From contig CAYWNA010000446.1 in the NCBI GenBank assembly GCA_964459305.1, forward strand, positions 1 through 5,035: 5,035 nucleotides of DNA. The letters are read 5' to 3'. Shown piece by piece: positions 1-5,035 of this stretch. Origin of the DNA: CAYWNA01 sp964459305 (lineage in GTDB: Bacteria; Planctomycetota; Planctomycetia; Pirellulales; Pirellulaceae). The translations under genes were made by a program, and so were the position numbers. Position 1 is the first letter of the stretch; the number at the start of each line of letters is the position of its first letter. The notes beneath the pieces are model-generated. The model saw only the letters and a list, made by a program, of their open reading frames with translations, ran no database searches and was not told where the DNA came from.

Positions 1-83
1 AAAACTACATAGGTCTCGCCATTTAAGAAGACGAATATCTGCGAAAGTTCAGCTACGCCGACTCGGCCGATTGGCAATACCAC

Positions 84-770
84 ATGATCCGACGGATCCG
101 CGCCTGCGAGGCTGGCAAGCCCAAGCGGCATCCGATCGGGATCACCTCGGGCGGCGGTGGGGCGGGGAGGTTACCAAACGCCGCTCTGTTTGAGAGTCCA
201 GCCGACTGGATCTCGCCTCGCCACGAGGATCGGCAACCCTATCGCGACAATCCACCTGCCGCCGACGGCTCCAAAGTAATTCTCGTCGATACGGATCATC
301 TTTGGGGCCTGGGCAGTTCACCCAGTTGGGCCTGGAAGTCGTTTATGCGGGGACTGCACCCGATCCTGATGGATCCGTACGAGCCGCTTTACGGGCTGGA
401 CACCTTTCCCCATTGGGGCCCGTTGAACCGCCGCGACAATCCCCTTTGGGAGCCCATTCGACAAAACATGGGATACACACACCGCTTCGCCCGCCGCATG
501 GATTTGCCAGCCATGACACCGAGGAACGACTTGGCGTCGACTCAATACTGCCTGGCCAATCCCGGCGCCGAGTACCTTGTCTACCTGCCCGATCGGGCGC
601 CCGTCACTGTTGACCTCTCCCAAGCCTCTGGGCCTCTTGCCACGGAATGGCTCGACCCGCAGACCGGAAAGACTGTCCCGGCAAGTGTCGTTCAAGGCGG
701 CGCACGCCGCCGTTTCACCTCCCCGTTTCGCCGAGACGCGGTGCTATACGTTTTCTCGCGTCAAACTTGA
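84..770 (+). CDS. C-terminal remnant of a glycoside-hydrolase-like protein with a collagen-binding-type tail domain (probably a broken gene)
   Basis: From ATG84 there are 228 codons, but the similarity to the family starts earlier: codons 27-83 encode EDEYLRKFSYADSADWQYH, which runs directly into MIRRIRACEAGKPKRHPIGI. This resembles the barrel segment of DUF4038/apiosidase-like (GH140-type) proteins, where a WQYHMI-like helix follows the catalytic-strand region. An in-frame TAA at 24-26 closes the frame, so ATG84 falls inside a domain and is unlikely to be a genuine start. Residues 34-46 (ALFESPADWISPR) and 65-98 (VILVDTDHLWG, then WAWKSFMRG and PILMDPY) are the family's last barrel strands. 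Residues 151-226 look like the 'putative collagen-binding domain of a collagenase' (PF12904 type): EYLVYLPD, VDLS and EWLDPQTGK, ending LYVFS. The family's usual N-terminal half, with the signal peptide and most of the barrel, is absent. Family assignment is from memory of motifs. Loss of function is an inference; an assembly error near the window edge is the alternative. Confidence 0.7.
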   Translation: MIRRIRACEAGKPKRHPIGITSGGGGAGRLPNAALFESPADWISPRHEDRQPYRDNPPAADGSKVILVDTDHLWGLGSSPSWAWKSFMRGLHPILMDPYEPLYGLDTFPHWGPLNRRDNPLWEPIRQNMGYTHRFARRMDLPAMTPRNDLASTQYCLANPGAEYLVYLPDRAPVTVDLSQASGPLATEWLDPQTGKTVPASVVQGGARRRFTSPFRRDAVLYVFSRQT

Positions 771-778
771 GGTCGTGA

Positions 779-792
779 AACGAGCAATCGTT
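779..792 (+). repeat. Small perfect inverted repeat, AACGA-GCAA-TCGTT, between the two gene tails
   Basis: AACGA (779-783) and TCGTT (788-792) are exact reverse complements around GCAA, a GNRA-type tetraloop. TCAAAC (761-766) and GTTTGA (793-798) form a second inverted pair immediately outside on the right. No run of T follows, so it is not an intrinsic terminator. It overlaps the TTG791 codon of the orphan tail and lies at the presumed deletion junction between the two gene remnants. Confidence 0.3.
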
Positions 793-1015
793 GTTTGAGG
801 ACGGAAACAGCACTGGTCATCGTGAACCGAATGTCAACGATCCAATCGAAATAACACCGCGATTGCAGTGGGGCCGCATTGCCGACATCACGGCGTTTGA
901 CCGGAGTCGCTGCGCATGGGAAGATGCACCGGCGTGGCGCCTGGGCGAGGAGAAGGCTCGCTTCAACCTGGCCGCCGGAGCCGCCGTATTCATGAAAGCC
1001 ACGTTGCGCGAATGA
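791..1015 (+). CDS. Orphan C-terminal fragment of an unrecognised protein (probable gene remnant)
   Basis: The frame is open from 779 (after TGA at 776-778) to TGA at 1013-1015. The only possible initiation codon near the front is TTG791, with no convincing ribosome-binding site. The 74-residue product is soluble, with no signal peptide, and reads like the end of a larger protein: ITPRLQWGRIADITAFDRS, then CAWEDAPAWRLGEEKARFNL, then GAAVFMKATLRE. The alternating strand pattern and the 'AGAAVFMKATLRE' ending suggest the last beta-sandwich strands of a carbohydrate-active enzyme, but I do not recognise the family. Codon use, with GC-rich third positions, matches the genes around it and supports real coding ancestry. 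It is not an extension of the upstream gene, whose collagen-binding-type domain ends naturally at 770. The best reading is that a gene lost its 5' part by deletion near 771-800. A genuine small protein starting at TTG is less likely. Confidence 0.45.
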   Translation: MFEDGNSTGHREPNVNDPIEITPRLQWGRIADITAFDRSRCAWEDAPAWRLGEEKARFNLAAGAAVFMKATLRE

Positions 1016-1090
1016 ACCGTGCTGCTCGTCGCGGCTTTGATCGGAAAGAGGTTCGCTGGAGATGTACATCGTTCCCCGGAGGATTCCGTG
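1016..1090 (+). other. Short spacer before the TIM-barrel/lyase operon; no promoter recognised
   Basis: These 75 bases separate the orphan gene tail from the operon start. If the upstream tails are dead, the operon promoter should lie here or inside the tails. I looked for a sigma70-type promoter: TTGATC at 1037-1042 is a fair -35-like hexamer, but the DNA 17-18 bases on (GATGTA at 1061-1066) is a poor -10. The promoter is therefore left unassigned. The stretch stays open in the frame of the gene that follows, from GTG1019. Confidence 0.4.
1078..1082 (+). promoter_or_regulatory. Ribosome-binding site (GGAGG) deciding the start of the TIM-barrel gene
   Basis: GGAGG, part of CCCCGGAGGATT, ends 8 bases before ATG1091 and 5 bases before GTG1088. 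It is a near-perfect Shine-Dalgarno sequence. It selects ATG1091 over the far upstream GTG1019, in agreement with the signal peptide that begins at this ATG. Confidence 0.75.
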
Positions 1091-2830
1091 ATGCAATGGC
1101 TCAGAACAACACAACGCTTCATTTGCTCGATTGTCGCGGTTTGCGTCGTCGCTCTGATTCCGGAAACGGGGTTGGGACAAGTTGCTTCTTCCAATGCCCA
1201 GGTTGCTTGGCAGCCGGACGAATTCCCCATTGGATTCTGGGGCGGCCCGCCGGTGACGGCGAATAGGATCGAAACGTGGCAGACGGTGGCGGATGCGAAT
1301 TTCACATTCGCCGGGCCGGCGCGTGGATACAGCGTCGAGGAGAACCAGAAGATGCTCGGCTTCTGCCAACAAGTCGGCATCAGGGCCCTCGTGGTCGATT
1401 CGCGTGTCAACGTCGAGATGGCTGCGTACGAGGGATGGCAGAATACCATCGAAAACGTCGTGAAGGATTACGGCAGTCACCCGGCACTGTACGGGTACTT
1501 CCTGCGTGACGAACCGAGCTGTCAGTGGTTCGACGCGTTGGGCAAGATGAACGGTGAGTTCCTCAGGCATGATCCCGACCACCTGCCCTACATCAACCTG
1601 TTTCCCACGTATGCATCGGCGGGGCAACTCGGCACACCTTCGTATGCCGATCATCTTGACAAGTTTCTCTCGACCATGAAGCCACGTGTGCTCAGCTACG
1701 ATCATTACTGCCTGCTGAAGGACGGGCGCGACCGCACCGACTATTTCGAGAACCTGGAGCTGATTCGCGAGTACGCTGCCCGGTACAACGTGCCGCCTTG
1801 GAACATCATCTTGCTACATGCACACTTGATGTACCGCGACCCCACGGAGGCCGAGATGCGATGGCAGGTCTATACGTCCTTGGCTTACGGCATGAAGGGG
1901 ATCTTGTACTACGTCTATTGGACATGGAACCCGGCGGCGAAACCGGACGAGGTGGCCATCGTCGATTCGGAAGGAAAGCCGACGAAACACTATCCTGTTG
2001 TCAAACAGCTCAACGCCGAAATGAGAGCGTTGGGCAAACTGCTGCTCGGACTCACGTCCACCGGCGTCTTCCATACCGACCAAGTTCCTCGCGGTTGCCG
2101 GAGGGCGGCGGGTGACCTGCCGATCCAATTGCCGGACGATCAACCTCTGTTGATCGGTTTCTTCAAAGACGCCCGCGGCGTGGATTACGCGATGATTGTC
2201 AACCGCGACCACGACAAGCCACTGGACATCGAGGTGCATGTGAAAGGACACGTGATCGAAGTCGTCGAGATCAGCGCACAAGACGGCAGCGAGCGGCCGA
2301 TGCCGATTACTGCAGCGACCTTCAAACTCTCCCTGGAAGCCGGCGGCGGTCGGCTGTTCCGGCTCAAGACGCATTTCGACTATCCACAATCCCCAAAGCC
2401 GCTGACCGAGATCAACTTCGACTTCGAAAACCACCGCGAGGGCTGGGGTGGGTTGCACTCGATGTCCACTCCGGTAGTCAAAGGCGGTATACTGCGGAGC
2501 AAGATCACCGGGCACGATCCCTACTTCACGCGCGGATTCCTTCGCGTCCCGCCCGACACGTATTCAAAGATCACCGTGCGAATGAGGCTACCCAAGGGAA
2601 AGCGAGGCCAGTTCTTCTGGCAAACCGCGGCCGAACCCGCCTTTCGGGATGACAAGTACGTCGATTTCACAACGGTTGGGGACGACCAGTTCCACGATTA
2701 CCAGATCGATGTGGGTCGGCACCCAAAGTGGCGTGGTCAGCAGATCCGAGCAATTCGCCTCGACCCTGCAGTCGGGGCCCAGACAATCGGACAGACGGTC
2801 GAAATCGAGTTCATCCGGGGCGAACCATAG
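1091..2830 (+). CDS. Secreted TIM-barrel glycoside-hydrolase-like protein with C-terminal carbohydrate-binding-like module
   Basis: The protein has 579 residues. ATG1091 is chosen because GGAGG lies 8 bases upstream and the product then begins with a classical signal peptide: basic n-region (R5, R9), hydrophobic ICSIVAVCVVALI (11-23), and a polar end near residues 28-32. The open frame runs back to GTG1019, and GTG1088 is adjacent, but neither fits as well. Residues about 45-335 lay out as eight strands of a (beta/alpha)8 barrel: FPIGFWG, ANFTFAG, RALVVDSR, LYGYFLRDEPS, PYINLFPTYA, RVLSYDHY, NIILLHAHL, GILYYVYWTWN. E141 in the fourth strand sits where GH-A enzymes keep the acid/base; D204 in the sixth is another candidate. 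No Glu or Asp ends strand seven. Residues about 343-427 (LLIGFF, YAMIVNRD, LFRLK) resemble the small beta-sandwich after GH42-like barrels. Residues about 437-577 form a second sandwich, probably carbohydrate-binding. It is likely exported and acts on a glycan. Co-transcribed with the lyase gene 8 bases downstream. Fold class is fairly sure; substrate and exact GH family are unknown. Confidence 0.85.
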   Translation: MQWLRTTQRFICSIVAVCVVALIPETGLGQVASSNAQVAWQPDEFPIGFWGGPPVTANRIETWQTVADANFTFAGPARGYSVEENQKMLGFCQQVGIRALVVDSRVNVEMAAYEGWQNTIENVVKDYGSHPALYGYFLRDEPSCQWFDALGKMNGEFLRHDPDHLPYINLFPTYASAGQLGTPSYADHLDKFLSTMKPRVLSYDHYCLLKDGRDRTDYFENLELIREYAARYNVPPWNIILLHAHLMYRDPTEAEMRWQVYTSLAYGMKGILYYVYWTWNPAAKPDEVAIVDSEGKPTKHYPVVKQLNAEMRALGKLLLGLTSTGVFHTDQVPRGCRRAAGDLPIQLPDDQPLLIGFFKDARGVDYAMIVNRDHDKPLDIEVHVKGHVIEVVEISAQDGSERPMPITAATFKLSLEAGGGRLFRLKTHFDYPQSPKPLTEINFDFENHREGWGGLHSMSTPVVKGGILRSKITGHDPYFTRGFLRVPPDTYSKITVRMRLPKGKRGQFFWQTAAEPAFRDDKYVDFTTVGDDQFHDYQIDVGRHPKWRGQQIRAIRLDPAVGAQTIGQTVEIEFIRGEP

Positions 2831-2833
2831 GAG
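2829..2833 (+). promoter_or_regulatory. Ribosome-binding site (AGGAG) of the lyase gene, overlapping the upstream stop codon
   Basis: AGGAG begins inside the TAG stop codon (2828-2830) of the TIM-barrel gene and lies 5 bases before ATG2839. Sharing bases with the upstream stop indicates that the two genes are translated from one message and probably coupled. It also supports ATG2839 as start despite the long stretch before the hydrophobic segment. Confidence 0.7.
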
Positions 2834-2838
2834 ACGTC

Positions 2839-4902
2839 ATGAGTCAACCGCACGTTCAGGCGGCGAAGCTCATCGGGCAAAGGTCCGCGGACACCGCCGA
2901 ACTTGTCGAACGCACATGCTCAGAATGGAAGTCGCGCTTTCCGGCCGGGAGTGTGTCCGCATCGACAGATAGTGGGATACCACATCAGCGCGGCGGACAG
3001 CGGCGAGCGTGTCTCTGCCGTCGGCTGCTGGCCATCCATCTGTTCCTTACGACCTGGCTCGTGATGACGCCCGGATTGCTCGGCGGTAACGAACCGAAGC
3101 CGACCAAACCCGCTGTCGCCTGGTCCGTTCTTTTGGATGCCGTTCGGGACAACTCGGCGCTGGTCGCCGATCGTGATCGACTGATTGCGGAGGCTCGGCG
3201 GATAGCGGCCTCGCCGATCGTCCAGAGGGTCTACAAGTACGAGGACGTGGGGAAGTTCCGTACTTGGCTGGACGGCCGTGCTTTGGCGCTGGAGGGCAGC
3301 CCGCGCCAGTCCTGGTTCGCTCTGGCTATGTCGGACTACGGAACCAGCCGAGCTATCGACAATGAACTGCCTCTCCTGGCCGCCGCTTACCGATTGAGTG
3401 GCGAGAAGATCTTCCAGACGCGCATCCTTGCCCAACTTGAAGAGACCGCCACGTGGTCGCCGCTCCAGCGGCCAGGGTACACACTCGGCAGGCCGTCGGA
3501 CCAGGCTGTGGCGCCCGATTTCAACGACGGAAACTGGCTGGCCACGGGGATGGGCGTGCGGGCTTTGGCCGATACGCTGGAGATCATGCCTGCGGACAGC
3601 TTGCCCACGCCACTTATGGAAAAGCTCCGCGTCTTGCTCCGCAGGGAGATCGCAAGTATCGCCGACGACTGGCGCACGAAGCGAAGCTGGTTCATCCGGA
3701 GTAACGTCCCGCGTACCAACCAGTGGGTCTTGCCCACCGAAGGTTTGATCCGATCATGCCTGGTGCTGGGCAAGGAGAATCACCCGGACGAGTACGAGCT
3801 GGGCGTACGGAACTTACTGGCGGCCCTGGACGCCCAGGGATCCGAGGGAGAGTTCTACGAGGGGATCGGGTACGCAAACTTCACCGTCACGTCCATGCTT
3901 CACGCCGCGCATGCGATGGCCGTTGCCGGAGACACGCGAGGTCTGGATCACCCCTTCCTACGCCGCTTCCCAACATGGATGGCCCACCACCTCCAGCCCG
4001 GCCGATTCCGCATCAACTGTTTCGACGCCGGCGGCGCCAGGACGCCGACAAACGATGGCAGCTTTCGCAGTTTGCTCTCATTGTTCGTCGTGCTCACGGA
4101 CGATGCGGTTGCCCGCTGGACGCTGAACAGCCAGTTCTCTGGATCGTCGGACGATCTCATCGGGCTTCTTGCCAGGGCGACCACGGGCGAAAGCCGAGAT
4201 CCAGGCCTGTTTGCCAGCTACGCAAGCGCCGGCCGAGTGAATTGGCGCGGCAACTGGGCAAACGATGCCACCGGCGTATGGGTTCGCGGTGGGCACCGGC
4301 TGGATTTCCACGATCACTTCGACCGTGGGCACGTGAACTTTATCTTCCGGGGCAAACCGATCTTGATCGAAGCCGGCACGCCGAGCTACGACAACCCGCG
4401 TATCCAAGAGCTTTATACTTCGGTCATCGGGCACAACGTGCTCGAAGTTCCGGGCTCGACCGTGAAAAAGGCCCCCGCCCCGATCACGGTGCGCCACCTT
4501 GACCGTACCGGCGGGGAAGTGTTAGTCGATGCCACGGCTGGGTATGCCGCACTCACACGCTGGCAGCGCGAGGTGACCTGGAACGTCGACCGGTTGAAAG
4601 TCGTTGACGAGGTGGCCTTTCCGCCGGACAAGCTGCAAGAGGGCACCTTTCGTTGGCACCTGGGAACGCAGGACGACGTGACGATCGCGGAAAGCGGAAC
4701 GCAGTTCGTGGTAATCTGGAAAGACGCTGAGATCACGCTGGAGAGTTCAGTCCCGCTTGTTGTCGCGTCTGAGATGCTCCCCGACAACACCGTGGGCCTC
4801 GGCGAAAAGGTCGGACCGGATTTCTTGCACCGCTGCATCCTCGTGCGAACGGCCCGGCCCTCCAACACCTGGACACTCAAGACCGACGTCGTGGGGCGCT
4901 GA
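2839..4902 (+). CDS. Heparinase II/III-like polysaccharide lyase, membrane-targeted or secreted
   Basis: The protein has 687 residues. ATG2839 is chosen because AGGAG (2829-2833) lies 5 bases upstream and it follows the previous stop by 8 bases; the frame is open back to an ATG at 2728, but that would overlap the preceding gene by 103 bases. A hydrophobic export segment occurs only at residues about 63-83 (LLAIHLFLTTWLVMTPGLLGG) behind an arginine-rich stretch, so the first 60 residues are an unusual extension. Residues about 93-450 are helical and match the alpha/alpha toroid of heparinase II/III-type lyases, with RTNQW (N294) and EFYEGIGYANF (Y345) at the positions of the family's catalytic Asn/His and Tyr. 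Residues about 470-687 are a beta-sandwich carrying FHDHFDRGH (H491, H493, D495, H498), ILIEAGTPSY (E511) and GHNVLEV (H532), the His and metal-site motifs of the family. Such enzymes cleave uronate-containing polysaccharides (glycosaminoglycans, alginate-like polymers) by beta-elimination. The substrate cannot be told from sequence alone. Length is normal apart from the extension. Confidence 0.88.
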   Translation: MSQPHVQAAKLIGQRSADTAELVERTCSEWKSRFPAGSVSASTDSGIPHQRGGQRRACLCRRLLAIHLFLTTWLVMTPGLLGGNEPKPTKPAVAWSVLLDAVRDNSALVADRDRLIAEARRIAASPIVQRVYKYEDVGKFRTWLDGRALALEGSPRQSWFALAMSDYGTSRAIDNELPLLAAAYRLSGEKIFQTRILAQLEETATWSPLQRPGYTLGRPSDQAVAPDFNDGNWLATGMGVRALADTLEIMPADSLPTPLMEKLRVLLRREIASIADDWRTKRSWFIRSNVPRTNQWVLPTEGLIRSCLVLGKENHPDEYELGVRNLLAALDAQGSEGEFYEGIGYANFTVTSMLHAAHAMAVAGDTRGLDHPFLRRFPTWMAHHLQPGRFRINCFDAGGARTPTNDGSFRSLLSLFVVLTDDAVARWTLNSQFSGSSDDLIGLLARATTGESRDPGLFASYASAGRVNWRGNWANDATGVWVRGGHRLDFHDHFDRGHVNFIFRGKPILIEAGTPSYDNPRIQELYTSVIGHNVLEVPGSTVKKAPAPITVRHLDRTGGEVLVDATAGYAALTRWQREVTWNVDRLKVVDEVAFPPDKLQEGTFRWHLGTQDDVTIAESGTQFVVIWKDAEITLESSVPLVVASEMLPDNTVGLGEKVGPDFLHRCILVRTARPSNTWTLKTDVVGR

Positions 4903-4906
4903 CGGA

Positions 4907-4916
4907 TGTGATCACA
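4907..4916. repeat. Perfect 10-base palindrome TGTGATCACA after the lyase stop
   Basis: TGTGATCACA reads the same on both strands and begins 4 bases after the lyase stop codon, in the 43-base spacer before the next gene. Its half sites, TGTGA and TCACA, are those of CRP/FNR-family operators, but the usual six-base centre is missing. There is no T-tract, so it is not a terminator. It could be a short operator, or chance. Confidence 0.3.
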
Positions 4917-4931
4917 GATGACAACTCTCGT

Positions 4932-4937
4932 AAGAGG
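4932..4937 (+). promoter_or_regulatory. Ribosome-binding site (AAGAGG) of the third operon gene
   Basis: AAGAGG lies 8 bases before ATG4946, a normal Shine-Dalgarno spacing. It is the main reason, with the signal-peptide-like N-terminus, to believe that a gene starts at 4946. Confidence 0.5.
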
Positions 4938-4945
4938 CACAAAGA

Positions 4946-5035
4946 ATGCTAACTCGCATGACGATCCGGAGTGTGCTCGTCTTTGCCGTTTGGAATCTTG
5001 CAGCGGTACAGAAGAATGACACTGATGCGTCTAAG
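4946..5035 (+). CDS. 5' end of a further gene, putative exported protein (runs off the window)
   Basis: ATG4946 opens a frame of 30 codons that reaches the window edge without a stop. It is preceded by AAGAGG (4932-4937) at 8 bases, a good ribosome-binding site. The predicted N-terminus, MLTRMTIRSVLVFAVWNLAA then VQKNDTDASK, has basic residues (R4, R8), a hydrophobic core SVLVFAVWNLAA (9-20) and a polar sequence after it, as in a short signal peptide with possible cleavage around residues 20-22. ATG4958 is an alternative in-frame start and would give a shorter n-region. The gene lies 43 bases after the lyase stop on the same strand with no terminator seen between, so it is probably the third member of the operon. 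The function cannot be read from 30 residues; a further secreted carbohydrate-active protein would fit the context. Confidence 0.55.
   Translation, partial: MLTRMTIRSVLVFAVWNLAAVQKNDTDASK

Noticed and set aside
318..695. Minus-strand frame of 125 codons inside the first gene remnant
   Set aside because: The + strand carries the recognisable collagen-binding-type domain across the same bases, and the antisense product has no motif.
761..798. Intrinsic terminator between the two gene tails
   Set aside because: A small hairpin exists, but its stem is only five base pairs, is not GC-rich, and is not followed by a run of T.
1037..1066. Possible sigma70 promoter before the barrel gene (TTGATC and GATGTA)
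   Set aside because: The -35-like hexamer is fair, but the -10-like hexamer matches the consensus at only two positions. It cannot be told from chance.
761..1705. Minus-strand open frame of 314 codons across the orphan tail and the start of the barrel gene
   Set aside because: It lies opposite two well-supported + strand frames, its product is rich in Arg/His with no recognisable motif, and GC-rich genes often leave the antisense frame open. The overlapping 817-1449 minus frame is rejected for the same reason.
1814..2515. Minus-strand open frame of 233 codons inside the barrel gene
   Set aside because: The + strand here encodes recognisable barrel strands and a sandwich domain. The antisense product has low-complexity Val/Arg/Asp composition and no domain.
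3723..4502. Second + strand frame of 259 codons inside the lyase gene
   Set aside because: It overlaps the lyase's conserved Tyr, His and sandwich motifs in another frame. Its product is very arginine-rich and lacks a ribosome-binding site, as expected from a shadow frame of a GC-rich gene.
4413..4940. Minus-strand open frame of 175 codons over the 3' end of the lyase
   Set aside because: Its Ser/Thr-rich product shows no domain and lies opposite the lyase C-terminal sandwich, which continues normally to its stop.

Overview
The window is GC-rich (about 60% by eye) and every credible gene lies on the + strand. It looks like part of a polysaccharide-degradation cluster from a bacterium with many secreted carbohydrate-active enzymes. 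Planctomycetota is my best guess, with Verrucomicrobiota or Lentisphaerota as alternatives. This rests on the style of the proteins (secreted TIM-barrel glycosidase-like protein, heparinase II/III-like lyase, collagen-binding-type C-terminal domain) and not on a marker gene. No RNA gene, CRISPR array, transposase or rho-independent terminator was seen.

Layout. Positions 1-1015 hold the C-terminal ends of two different genes, neither with a proper 5' end. The first (about 27-770) is the end of a glycoside-hydrolase-like protein with a 'putative collagen-binding domain' tail; its frame is closed by TAA at 24-26, in the middle of what should be the catalytic barrel. The second (about 779-1015) is a 74-codon, tail-like piece of an unrecognised protein. 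These look like deletion remnants, unless the sequence near the window edge is faulty.

Positions 1091-4902 hold two intact genes that form a tight operon with 8 bases between them. The first encodes a 579-residue secreted protein: signal peptide, (beta/alpha)8 barrel, beta-sandwich, and a C-terminal carbohydrate-binding-like sandwich. The second encodes a 687-residue heparinase II/III-like polysaccharide lyase: alpha/alpha toroid followed by a beta-sandwich carrying the metal/catalytic His motifs. A third gene begins at 4946 behind a good ribosome-binding site, with a signal-peptide-like N-terminus, and runs off the window.

Working model (inference): the lyase cleaves a uronate-containing polysaccharide by beta-elimination, and the barrel protein trims or binds the same glycan outside the cytoplasmic membrane. 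The points most worth checking are the missing canonical beta-7 glutamate in the barrel protein, the altered metal-site and active-site residues in the lyase, the lyase's roughly 60-residue extension in front of its export signal, and the two tandem gene tails upstream.
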